Source of the DNA: LGRD01 sp031382215
GTDB taxonomy: Bacteria; Pseudomonadota; Gammaproteobacteria; Burkholderiales; Burkholderiaceae_C
DNA: 11,605 nucleotides
NCBI GenBank assembly: GCA_031382215.1
Contig: JANMYQ010000057.1
Coordinates: 1 to 11,605, forward strand
Direction: 5' to 3'
The position numbers and the translations under genes are program-made. Positions 1 through 6,207 of the stretch are shown piece by piece. The notes beneath the pieces were generated by a model. It did no database searches, was not told the DNA's origin, and saw nothing but the letters and a program-made list of their open reading frames with translations. Position 1 is the stretch's first letter. Each line of letters opens with the position of its first letter.

Positions 1-130
1 GGTCGAACTCACTACGCTCAACTTCGTTTCGCTGCGTTCAAACAGCGCCCGCGAGTCAGATATTGAAGCGCGCAAGCGCGCCGACCCTGAACCTCCGCTC
101 CTCGCCGCTCCAGAAATCGCCCCTGCCGGG
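1..130 (-). repeat. Degenerate, edge-truncated third copy of the 255-bp repeat
   Basis: Read on the minus strand this stretch follows the middle part of the repeat seen at 2578-2832 and 11108-11362. Exact blocks in register are 4-13 (cgaactcact), 30-45 (16 bases identical to copy 2), a GCGCGC-aa-GCGCGC hairpin at 68-81 matching the GCGCGC hairpin of the other copies, and 94-103 (tccgctcctc). Between the blocks the match is gapped and poor, so this copy is older or a different subtype. It is cut by the window edge, and its right limit (roughly 115-160) is unclear. From about 130 to 239 I see no gene or other feature. Confidence 0.6.
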
Positions 131-239
131 TACCGCCTGCCGCGAGCGGGGGCGTGGGTCACTATTCCCCAGGAAGCTGAGGCACCAGTGGTCCGAACTT
201 CGGCAGTGCGTCAGGTCGCGACTCCGATTGCCCATGTAG

Positions 240-935
240 TCATGCGCTTTGAAGTAGCTGGTCGGCAAGCGCCGCAAGGTGATGGGCGTTGACCGCAGCA
301 CCCTGGGGAAGAAAGTACTTCCGCTCCTCGAGAATTTCGTTCTCCTCATCCAATACCGTTTCAATCTGCGCGGGCAGCAGGTGCCGCTGAACGTTGGCGA
401 CAAGAACGCCGTGGATAAGGATCTGGGTGTTTCGAAGCTCGAACACGGCTGAACCACTAGCACCCTTTAGAGCGGGGAATGAAAGTTCAAGCATTCGATG
501 ACCTGCGGCCCCGAATATCGACTCCGCATTCAGAACTCGCACGCAATTTCCGATGCGGGTCGCTGGGCTAAGGTGATAGCCGCCTTTCACCACCTCCGTG
601 GTACTGAACTCGTAGGCATGGAGCACAGTATTTCCGGGTGTCGCGAACTCTCGTACTAGCGTGGCGTGAATGTTCTGTGGGTGGCTCTGCGGCGTAAGGA
701 GGCAGAGATCAAGGGCCTCATGGCGCAACGAGATATCGAGGTAGAAAATTCCCTGTGCACAGACGACGTGGAACTTTCCGTCGTGCCTTCCAATGCAGTG
801 GTTCGCAGTCGCTGCCACAACACGATCGCCATGCAAAAAGAAGAATGCAGACCCGATGAATTCAACACGATCGGTGTAGTGCGCGAATAGAGCCCCGCAG
901 TACTCATCGATGTTTACCGCTACTTGGTGGTTCAT
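240..935 (-). CDS. Stand-alone trypsin-like serine peptidase (PA clan)
   Basis: The protein is 231 aa from ATG 935. It has the spaced catalytic triad of a trypsin-fold peptidase: His46 in ATANHC, Asp76 in EALDLCLL, and Ser160 in KGASGSAVF, the GxSGx nucleophile motif. The core starts almost at once (about residues 15-200), so there is no room for a regulatory or PDZ domain. I see no signal peptide or membrane segment, suggesting a cytoplasmic enzyme of unknown substrate. The frame opens further to a GTG at 986; neither start has a clear ribosome site, and I preferred the ATG. Base composition is lower in GC than the neighbours (32 of 60 in the line from 601, against 39 of 60 in the line from 2161), which suggests acquisition. 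It is transcribed away from the MFS gene. The family call is fairly firm; the biological role is unknown. Confidence 0.7.
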   Translation of the reverse strand: MNHQVAVNIDEYCGALFAHYTDRVEFIGSAFFFLHGDRVVAATANHCIGRHDGKFHVVCAQGIFYLDISLRHEALDLCLLTPQSHPQNIHATLVREFATPGNTVLHAYEFSTTEVVKGGYHLSPATRIGNCVRVLNAESIFGAAGHRMLELSFPALKGASGSAVFELRNTQILIHGVLVANVQRHLLPAQIETVLDEENEILEERKYFLPQGAAVNAHHLAALADQLLQSA

Positions 936-1100
936 TGCAGCCGACGCGAAATGAACGAGCCTAGCACTCTCAAGTTTGGCTCCCACGGCAATGCCGGCGC
1001 CGACCTTTTCGGGCCCTCCATGTGACCAGCGGGCGATGCCGCGCTACCGGCACAATGCCGCACCTTCGATTGTTGCGGCTCTTGCGCCGCTTCCCAGAGC

Positions 1101-2300
1101 ATGAGCACGCCGAGCGCCGCCCTGTCCACGCCCCTCCATTCCCTCACCACCCTCGCACGCGCGCGCTGGGCCACGCGGGTGCAGTTTGCCGCGCTCGGCC
1201 TGCTCAGCGGCACCTGGGGCGCGCACATCCCGTCGGTCAAGGCGAACTACGGGCTGGGCGAGGCGGTGCTGTCGATGGTGTTGCTGTCTGCGGCGGTGGG
1301 CGCGGTGCTGTCGCTGTTCATCGCCGGGCGGGTGGTCGGGCGCTTCGGCGCGCGCCGCACCGCGGCCGCGGCGGCCGCACTGATGTGCCTGCTACTGGCG
1401 TTGGTGCTTGAGTATCCGGGCGTAGCGCTGTTGCTGCCGAGCATGGTGGTCTTCGGCGCGGCGATGAGCCTGTTCGACGTGTCGATCAACACCGAGGGCT
1501 CCGAGCTCGAAAGCCTGAGCGGCCGTGCGGTCATGAGCAACCTGCACGGCATGTTCAGCGTCGGCGGCATGCTGGGCGCGGGCTTGGCGGCGGTGTTGCT
1601 GGGAGCCGGCGTGGCGCCGCGGCTGCAACTGTTCTGCGTCTGCGCGGGCATGGCGCTGATCGTGCTGGTGGCGTCGCGCGGCATGTTGGAAACCCATGCT
1701 GTGGCCAGCGTCGGTGAAGGTGGCGACGGCGAAAAAGCGCACTTCGCCTGGCCGCGCGGCTTGCTGCTGATCATCGGCCTGTTGATCTTCGCTGGCATGA
1801 CGGCTGAAGGCGTGATGTACGACTGGTGCGTGCTCTACCTGAAGCAGGAGGTCGGTTTGCCGCAGGCGCAGGCGGCGATCGGCTACGCGGTGTTTTCCGG
1901 GGCGATGGCCTTGGCGCGTTTCGGCGGCGACCACCTGCGCTCGCGCTACTCGGAGCGTTCGTTGCTGCGGGTCGGCGCCACTTGCTCGGCGGTGGCGATG
2001 GCGGTGGTGCTGCTGTCGGCCACCGGCTGGGTCGCATTCATCGGCTTCGCCATCGCCGGTGCCGGGCTGGCGCCGGTCGCGCCGATCCTGTTCAACGCCG
2101 CCACCCGCGTGCCGGGTGTCAGCCGCGCCGCGGCGATCGCCTCGGTCACGTCGATCGGCTACAGCGGCTTCATGATCGGCCCGCCGCTGATCGGCGGCAT
2201 TGCACATGCGACCTCGCTGACGGTGGCGCTGGGCGTGCTGGTGCTGGCTTCGGCGCTGCTGGCGTATGGGGCGCGTTGGGTCCCGCAGAAGGATCAATGA
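1101..2300 (+). CDS. MFS transporter, YbjJ-like
   Basis: This 399-aa protein is very hydrophobic, with about 12 membrane segments in two halves separated by a charged cytoplasmic linker around residues 200-215 (VGEGGDGEK). It is an inner-membrane secondary transporter. The best family match from memory is the E. coli YbjJ type of MFS protein: GTWGAHIPSVKA near the first helix, the DVSINTEG motif with Asp126, LHGMFSVGG, and GYSGFMIGPPLIGG near the C-terminus all have direct counterparts there, and the length agrees. The substrate is unknown. The ATG at 1101 is preceded only by a weak purine stretch. The antitoxin gene starts 12 bp after its stop, so the two are probably co-transcribed. Composition matches the host-like high-GC regions. 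Confidence 0.85.
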   Translation: MSTPSAALSTPLHSLTTLARARWATRVQFAALGLLSGTWGAHIPSVKANYGLGEAVLSMVLLSAAVGAVLSLFIAGRVVGRFGARRTAAAAAALMCLLLALVLEYPGVALLLPSMVVFGAAMSLFDVSINTEGSELESLSGRAVMSNLHGMFSVGGMLGAGLAAVLLGAGVAPRLQLFCVCAGMALIVLVASRGMLETHAVASVGEGGDGEKAHFAWPRGLLLIIGLLIFAGMTAEGVMYDWCVLYLKQEVGLPQAQAAIGYAVFSGAMALARFGGDHLRSRYSERSLLRVGATCSAVAMAVVLLSATGWVAFIGFAIAGAGLAPVAPILFNAATRVPGVSRAAAIASVTSIGYSGFMIGPPLIGGIAHATSLTVALGVLVLASALLAYGARWVPQKDQ

Positions 2301-2312
2301 GACAGGACGATG

Positions 2313-2537
2313 ATGGACGCGACCAGCTACGCTACAGCCCGCTCGAACCTTGCCCGCCTGATGGAACGCGTATGCGACGCCCATGAGCCATTGATCATCA
2401 CGCGCCACGGCGCGCGAGCCGTGGTGATGATGTCGCTGGAGGACTTTCGGGCGCTCGAAGAGACGGGCTACTTGCTGGGCAGTCTTACGAATGCCAAGCG
2501 CCTGCTGTCGGCGGCCGAAACGTTGCGCGCCGACTGA
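2313..2537 (+). CDS. YefM/Phd-family antitoxin, apparently orphan
   Basis: This 74-aa protein aligns end to end with the N-terminal DNA-binding part of YefM-type antitoxins. MDATSYATAR matches MRTISYSEAR of E. coli YefM, followed by the conserved ITRHG, VVMMSLEDF and LEETGYLL stretches. In the family this part dimerises and binds the operator, while the C-terminal tail wraps the toxin. Here the protein ends about nine residues earlier than E. coli YefM (83 aa), so the toxin-binding tail looks shortened. Two ATGs are in tandem (2310 and 2313); the second fits the family N-terminus and lies 5 bases from AGGA at 2304-2307. No YoeB/RelE-like frame follows: about 40 bp after the stop the sequence becomes repeat copy 1. 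It may be an orphan regulator or a relic of a toxin-antitoxin pair. Confidence 0.8.
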   Translation: MDATSYATARSNLARLMERVCDAHEPLIITRHGARAVVMMSLEDFRALEETGYLLGSLTNAKRLLSAAETLRAD

Positions 2538-2577
2538 AGCAAGAGCAAAGGTCTCGTCACTACGTCGACACGAACCC

Positions 2578-2832
2578 ACGCTGCCAGCAAAGCCGCAGGC
2601 GGGAGGTGGGCGCAGCGCCTCTTCGGCGCTGAGGAGCGGAAGGCTCGTGGCCCGCGCGCGAAGCGCGCATCAACAACTGACTTGTCGCCGCCTGTTTGAA
2701 CGTAGCGCCGCGAAGCAAGCGAAGTGAGTTCGGCGACGGGCCGCGAGACTGAGCACCGGAAGGGAGTCGGAGCGCCAGCGGAGACCGCCGAAGCGAAGCG
2801 GAGCCCGCCTCCCGCCTGCGGCTTTGCCCGCG
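2578..2832 (+). repeat. 255-bp structured intergenic repeat, copy 1
   Basis: This copy is about 93% identical to 11108-11362 (17 substitutions counted, no gaps), same orientation. The ends form a 25-bp stem, 2587-2611 with 2803-2827, whose only imperfection is a T-G wobble (2607/2807). Inside are a 7-bp hairpin (2613-2619 with 2625-2631), a GCGCGC hairpin (2654-2659 with 2663-2668), a 10-bp stem (2644-2653 with 2738-2747) and a 7-bp stem (2684-2690 with 2731-2737). It lies between the convergent antitoxin and ycgR-like genes and fills most of the 357-bp gap 2538-2894. Arginine- and serine-rich frames in it look spurious. It encodes no transposase; it could be a non-autonomous mobile element or a structured RNA. 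Confidence 0.9.
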
Positions 2833-2894
2833 CAAACCTGCGCAGGCAACTCGTCAGCCAAGCGAAAGCCAGGCTCGCACAAGCTCAACCCAAC

Positions 2895-3659
2895 TCAACT
2901 CAACACCATCAACCGCCGCTTCTTCTGCGTCTGGTCGATGAAGTTCTGCAGGCTGCGCAGGCTGTCGCGCGCGGGGTTGATCATTTCGCAGCCCAGGCGA
3001 ACGCCTCTGGCCTCGGCGTTGATCGAGCTGATGTGTTGCAGGCGCAGGTGGGTCTGCAGCCGGGTGTCCTGGTCGAGTTCGAGCACCACGCCGTTGAGCG
3101 TGACGCCGGGCGACAGCTGGGGCACGTCGTCGGGCAGGAAGAGGGCGCAGCCGCCGATGCTGACGTCGAGGATGCGCAGGCTCAGCATCATGTCGGGGAT
3201 CATCGGATGACGAATTTTGGCCACCGGCGCATTGCGCAGGATCGGCCTCACGCGAAAGCTCTCGCGGCGCTGAAAGCGGTACATCTCGCTCGGCATCTGG
3301 CACTTCAGCGCCGTGCCCAGGCCGCTGCGCACCAGCACCAGTTCATGGATGTCGAACTGCAGCTTCACGTTGTCCAGGTAACACACCACCACCGCTTCGT
3401 CGCATTGCAGAACGGCCTGCAGTTGCGGGTCGTCGGCATTCGCGCTGAGGCTGATGGTGGCGCGCTGCTTGTCCACCGTCCACAGTCGCACAGAGCAGAA
3501 TGAGCCGTCGGGGCCGTTCAGGATCAGGTTCACGTTGTCGTCGCACAGGCGCTGCAGTGCGCCGGCAATCTCTACCGGCGACGTGAGGCGGAACTCGTTC
3601 AGCCCGCCATGCGTGGCCGCCAGTTCATCCAGCGGCATCGGCAAGGTGTCCATGGTCAT
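2895..3659 (-). CDS. ycgR: YcgR-like PilZ flagellar brake protein
   Basis: The 254-aa protein has the two-part layout of YcgR: an N-terminal beta-rich YcgR-type domain (about residues 20-120) and a C-terminal PilZ domain (about 128-245). Both c-di-GMP-binding motifs are intact: RxxxR as R132-ESF-R136, and DxSxxG as D165-VSIG-G170. In the family, c-di-GMP-loaded YcgR contacts the flagellar motor and slows or biases rotation. Start choice: ATG 3659 has GAGGGG five bases upstream and gives a normal family length; the frame is open to 3764 but without a good start. It is the last gene of the fliS-fliT-ycgR run, 35 bp after the fliT-like gene, so it should be expressed with late flagellar genes. 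Its 3' end faces repeat copy 1, and I see no clear terminator of its own. Confidence 0.88.
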   Translation of the reverse strand: MTMDTLPMPLDELAATHGGLNEFRLTSPVEIAGALQRLCDDNVNLILNGPDGSFCSVRLWTVDKQRATISLSANADDPQLQAVLQCDEAVVVCYLDNVKLQFDIHELVLVRSGLGTALKCQMPSEMYRFQRRESFRVRPILRNAPVAKIRHPMIPDMMLSLRILDVSIGGCALFLPDDVPQLSPGVTLNGVVLELDQDTRLQTHLRLQHISSINAEARGVRLGCEMINPARDSLRSLQNFIDQTQKKRRLMVLS

Positions 3660-3694
3660 GTCTGCCCCTCTCGCGGCGGTCTGTCGTCTGACTT

Positions 3695-3994
3695 TCAGTG
3701 AACCGTGCTGCGCAGCCCGGGCATCGAGCGGTCCAGCTCTTCCAGCCAGGGTTCGGCCAGGCAACGGATCTCGGCGTCGTTGACGAGGATGCGCTGCATG
3801 ATGCGCGACTTGAGCTGCGCCTCTTCGGCGCCCAGCGGCCGCTGCGAGGCGGCGTGCTTGAGCTGCGAGATCAGCAGCGCGCAGGCGCTTTCGAGCTTGA
3901 CCACCTGGTCCCAGTTGCCGGTGCGGGCGGCGTCCAGCATGTCGCTGCTGGCCTGTTCGATGGCTTCGTAGTAGTTGAGCAGGGCGGAGTTCAT
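3695..3994 (-). CDS. fliT: FliT-like flagellar export chaperone
   Basis: This is a 99-aa, mostly helical and charged protein, the size expected for FliT. It begins MNSALLNYYEAIEQAS, continues through GNWDQVVKLESACALLISQLK, and ends with an acidic helix (DAEIRCLAEPWLEELDRS), as in short FliT-type proteins of Burkholderiales. FliT-type chaperones bind FliD before export; in enterics FliT also restrains FlhDC. Position directly after fliS is the usual arrangement. ATG 3994 has GAAGGA about six bases upstream and is preferred. An in-frame ATG at 4030 overlaps the fliS stop as ATGA and would add 12 residues (MNRHHDGTEGHG) without family resemblance. The fliT family is poorly conserved, so the name rests on size, fold and position as much as on sequence. 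Confidence 0.75.
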   Translation of the reverse strand: MNSALLNYYEAIEQASSDMLDAARTGNWDQVVKLESACALLISQLKHAASQRPLGAEEAQLKSRIMQRILVNDAEIRCLAEPWLEELDRSMPGLRSTVH

Positions 3995-4026
3995 GCCGTG
4001 TCCTTCGGTGCCGTCGTGGTGGCGGT

Positions 4027-4479
4027 TCATGCCTTCACCCGGGGCGAAGCAGGCTGCGCCGCCACTTGGGCGCCGATCTGGTTCCAGGCGTCGCGCAGCG
4101 GTTCTACCAGCTTGCAGCATTCTTCGACCGCGGCCACATCGCTGCGCAGGTTGGCGTGCAGCACTCGGTTGCCAATGTAGGTGTAGAGGTCGCTCAGGCC
4201 CTGGCCCATGGAGCCGCTGGCGGCCACGTTCAGGCCGCCCTTCAGACCTTCGTCGACGATGCGCCCGGCGCGCGTGAGGGCGCGGCACTTGGTCTCGATG
4301 TCCTTGTTGCGGATGGCGCCGCGGGCTTCGGTCAGCGATTCGAGCAAGCCGTCATACAGCATCGCCACGAGCCGGTGCGACGAGGCGTTGTCGACCGAAG
4401 TGCTGATGCCGACCTGGCGGTACAGACCCGACATTGCGCCGTGGTTCGATCTGCCGGGAGAGTGAGGGGAGGCAAACAT
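4027..4479 (-). CDS. fliS: Flagellin export chaperone FliS
   Basis: This 150-aa protein carries the FliS hallmark region: YRQVGISTSVDNASSHRLVAMLYDGLL, then RAGRIVDEGLKGGLN, LYTYIGNRVLHANLRSD and a final LVEPLRDAWNQI helix. FliS is a cytoplasmic four-helix chaperone that holds the C-terminal end of flagellin unfolded and delivers it to the export gate. Start choice matters. The frame extends to ATG 4524, but a sigma-28 -10 box lies over that codon, so a transcript from it would begin downstream. ATG 4479 gives the MFASP start I recall from related FliS proteins and normal length; its AGGA is 12 bases upstream, a weak spacing. It heads the fliS-fliT-ycgR run. Confidence 0.92.
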   Translation of the reverse strand: MFASPHSPGRSNHGAMSGLYRQVGISTSVDNASSHRLVAMLYDGLLESLTEARGAIRNKDIETKCRALTRAGRIVDEGLKGGLNVAASGSMGQGLSDLYTYIGNRVLHANLRSDVAAVEECCKLVEPLRDAWNQIGAQVAAQPASPRVKA

Positions 4480-4514
4480 CGCGGGGGGGTGTCCTGTGGT
4501 GGCGTGATGTTTGT

Positions 4515-4542
4515 TTATCGACATCCGGGAGCGGGTTCTTGA
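4515..4542 (-). promoter_or_regulatory. Sigma-28 (FliA) promoter of fliS-fliT-ycgR
   Basis: On the minus strand the sequence reads TCAAGAAC, 12 bases, GTCGATAA, close to the flagellar consensus TAAAGTTT-N11-GCCGATAA. The -10 is nearly perfect; the spacer is one base longer than usual. The -10 (4515-4522) overlaps the ATG at 4524, so transcription would begin near 4505-4510, between that ATG and the one at 4479. Confidence 0.65.
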
Positions 4543-4593
4543 GCGCTGCCCCCCAAGTCGAGGTCTCAGGACCTCACGTCAAGCCGGCCAGCG

Positions 4594-6039
4594 TCAGGCC
4601 TTGTTCCAGGCCGTGACCTGCTGCGTGATGTAGCTGTTCAGGCCGTTCAGCCGGGTCAGGTTGGTGTCCAGCGCGCTGTACTGGCGCAGCAGGCGGGCCT
4701 GCACTTGCGCCACGCGTTCCTCGAGCCTGGCGGCTTGTTTGTCGTTGCGAGTGATGCTGTCGCGCAGGCCTTGCGTGCGCGTGGTCACCGGCCCCTGGCT
4801 CTGCGTCATCTGCTCGGTCAGCGACTTGATTCGCACCGCAAAACCGGCGCCACTCGGGTTCGCCGTGTCGTTGTAGGTGAACGCCTTGGACAGCTCGGGC
4901 AGCTTGGCCAGCGCCTTGCTGAACTTGCTGTCGTTGAGCTTGAGCCCGCCGTCGGCCTGGAGCTCCAGCCCCGTGTCGGACAGCCGCGCGAACGCGGTCG
5001 ATGCTGCGCCGGTGGCGCCGATCATGCTGCGCAACTGGCTTTGCAGGGTCAGGGTCGCGCGGTCGCCCTGCAGCGGCGAGGCCACCTTCTTGTCGGGGTC
5101 GTACTTGGTCTGCTCGACGATGTACTTGTTGATGTCGCTGTAGGCCTTGGCGAAGTCGGTCAGCGCCTTCTTCATGGCCTCGCTGTCCACGCCCACGGCC
5201 ACCTGCACCGGTTTGCCGGTGGCGGTGGTCTGCGACAGGGTCAGGGTCACGCCCTCGATCACGTTCGTCAGCGTGTTGGTCGATGAAGTGACGGGCAGGC
5301 CGTTGACCAGCGCTGCGGCGTCCTTGGGGGCCAGGCTCTGGGTCATGGTGGCCGAGCCGGCCGGGTTGTCGAACACCAGGTCGTTCAAGGTCGGGCCGCC
5401 CGGGGTGGTGGGTGCGTCGGCCGGAACGGCCGAGATGCGCATCGACTGCTGCAGCCCGGTCGAATTGGAACGGATCACCAGCTTGGCGCCGCCGCTGTCG
5501 CGGATGATGGAGGCGCTGACGCCGGCGTTGGAGGCGTTGATCTTGGCGCGCACGCTTTCCAGCGAGTCTTCGCCGACGCTGATCGGAATGTCGACCTGCG
5601 TCGGTGGCGTTTGCGGAATGAAAGGCAGGCCGCCGCCGGTCCAGCCGCCGAGCTCGATGCGCAGGGTGCCGGTGCCCACCGGGTCGGTGCTGGCCGCATA
5701 TTGTTTGGAGGCCAATGCCTGCGCCTGGGCCAGTTGCGTGACTTCGACGCTGTAGTTGCCGGGCACCGCGGTGGTGCCGGACGAGGCCGCCACCGCGGTC
5801 TTGTCGTTGCTGGTGGCGGTGGTCTGCTGCCACAGCGCCGGTTTGGCGAGCGCAGCCACAGCGTCTTGAATGTTCACGGTGTAGCTTTGCAGCAGGCCGA
5901 AGGACGACAGCTTGTCCTGCAAGGTGGTCTTCTGAGCGGCCAGGGCCTCGATCGGCTTGCGCTCGATGGCAACCAGTTGCTTCACGATGCTGTCAACGTC
6001 GAGGCCGCTTCCCAGGCCCGGGGATGAGATGGTCGCCAT
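4594..6039 (-). CDS. fliD: Flagellar filament cap protein FliD (HAP2)
   Basis: The 481-aa length is normal for FliD. The N-terminus MATISSPGLGSGLDVDSIVKQLVAIERKPIE is the classic FliD_N start. Helical coiled-coil segments come next (about residues 30-70), then a Ser/Thr-rich beta region (about 85-270) and the FliD_C region (about 270-460), ending with SALDTNLTRLNGLNSYITQQVTAWNKA. FliD is exported and sits as a cap at the filament tip, where it helps exported flagellin fold into place; the N- and C-terminal helices pack together as leg domains. The start at ATG 6039 is secure, with AAGGAG at 6047-6052 seven bases upstream. It has its own sigma-28 promoter and is separated from fliS by 114 bp holding another promoter, so it is probably a single-gene unit. 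Confidence 0.95.
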   Translation of the reverse strand: MATISSPGLGSGLDVDSIVKQLVAIERKPIEALAAQKTTLQDKLSSFGLLQSYTVNIQDAVAALAKPALWQQTTATSNDKTAVAASSGTTAVPGNYSVEVTQLAQAQALASKQYAASTDPVGTGTLRIELGGWTGGGLPFIPQTPPTQVDIPISVGEDSLESVRAKINASNAGVSASIIRDSGGAKLVIRSNSTGLQQSMRISAVPADAPTTPGGPTLNDLVFDNPAGSATMTQSLAPKDAAALVNGLPVTSSTNTLTNVIEGVTLTLSQTTATGKPVQVAVGVDSEAMKKALTDFAKAYSDINKYIVEQTKYDPDKKVASPLQGDRATLTLQSQLRSMIGATGAASTAFARLSDTGLELQADGGLKLNDSKFSKALAKLPELSKAFTYNDTANPSGAGFAVRIKSLTEQMTQSQGPVTTRTQGLRDSITRNDKQAARLEERVAQVQARLLRQYSALDTNLTRLNGLNSYITQQVTAWNKA

Positions 6040-6065
6040 GGCAACGCTCCTTCAGTGATTGGTTG

Positions 6066-6092
6066 CTTTCGGCGTCCCTGCGCTGAACTTGA
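6066..6092 (-). promoter_or_regulatory. Sigma-28 (FliA) promoter of fliD
   Basis: On the minus strand the sequence reads TCAAGTTC, 11 bases, GCCGAAAG, with the exact spacing of a FliA promoter and the conserved GCCGA core. Transcription would start near 6059, leaving a leader of about 20 bases that contains the AAGGAG ribosome site. Confidence 0.75.
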
Positions 6093-6093
6093 G

Positions 6094-6133
6094 AAAAAAG
6101 TGAGCACGCCCACGAAGGCGGGCCTGCGTGGGC
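6094..6133 (-). terminator. Probable terminator downstream of the second flagellin gene
   Basis: GCCCACG (6108-6114) pairs with CGTGGGC (6127-6133), and an inner AGG/CCT pairing extends the hairpin. On the minus strand it is followed after eight bases by six T residues (6094-6099). The gap before the T-run is longer than ideal. A T-run also follows on the plus strand (6143-6148), so it might work in both directions. The T-run directly adjoins the fliD -35 box. Confidence 0.45.
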
Positions 6134-6148
6134 GGTGTGAAGTTTTTT

Positions 6149-6202
6149 GCGGGCTGGGCCGGCGTGAATTCACTTGCGGGCCCGGCCGGCCCGGGGGCCG
6201 GG
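6149..6202. repeat. Nested GC-rich inverted repeats after the fliC stop
   Basis: Between the stop of the second flagellin gene (6208) and the terminator hairpin lie overlapping inverted repeats. CCGGCC at 6186-6191 pairs with GGCCGG at 6196-6201, a GGGCCGG/CCGGCCC pair spans a wider loop, and that loop contains a perfect 10-bp palindrome (gtgaattcac). No T-run follows. It may stabilise the 3' end of the flagellin message. Confidence 0.4.
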
Positions 6203-6207
6203 TGGCG

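Noticed and set aside
2..292. Plus-strand frame open from the left edge to a stop at 290-292
   Set aside because: It runs through the degenerate repeat copy and into the 3' end of the peptidase gene on the other strand. The translation is of low complexity with no recognisable domain, so it is more likely an accident of the repeat.
2560..2888. Arg/Ser-rich open frames across repeat copy 1, with counterparts at 11200-11494
   Set aside because: They exist in several frames on both strands of the same structured repeat, have no proper starts or ribosome sites, and reflect its base composition. They are translations of the repeat, not genes.
2724..3503. 259-codon plus-strand frame opposite ycgR
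   Set aside because: It is the antisense shadow of the YcgR-like gene: rich in His, Gln, Ala and Val with no domain, while the minus strand shows intact PilZ motifs.
4560..4575. Hairpin gaggtc-tcag-gacctc after the fliD stop as a terminator
   Set aside because: The stem is only 6 bp and no T-run follows on the minus strand. It may be incidental.
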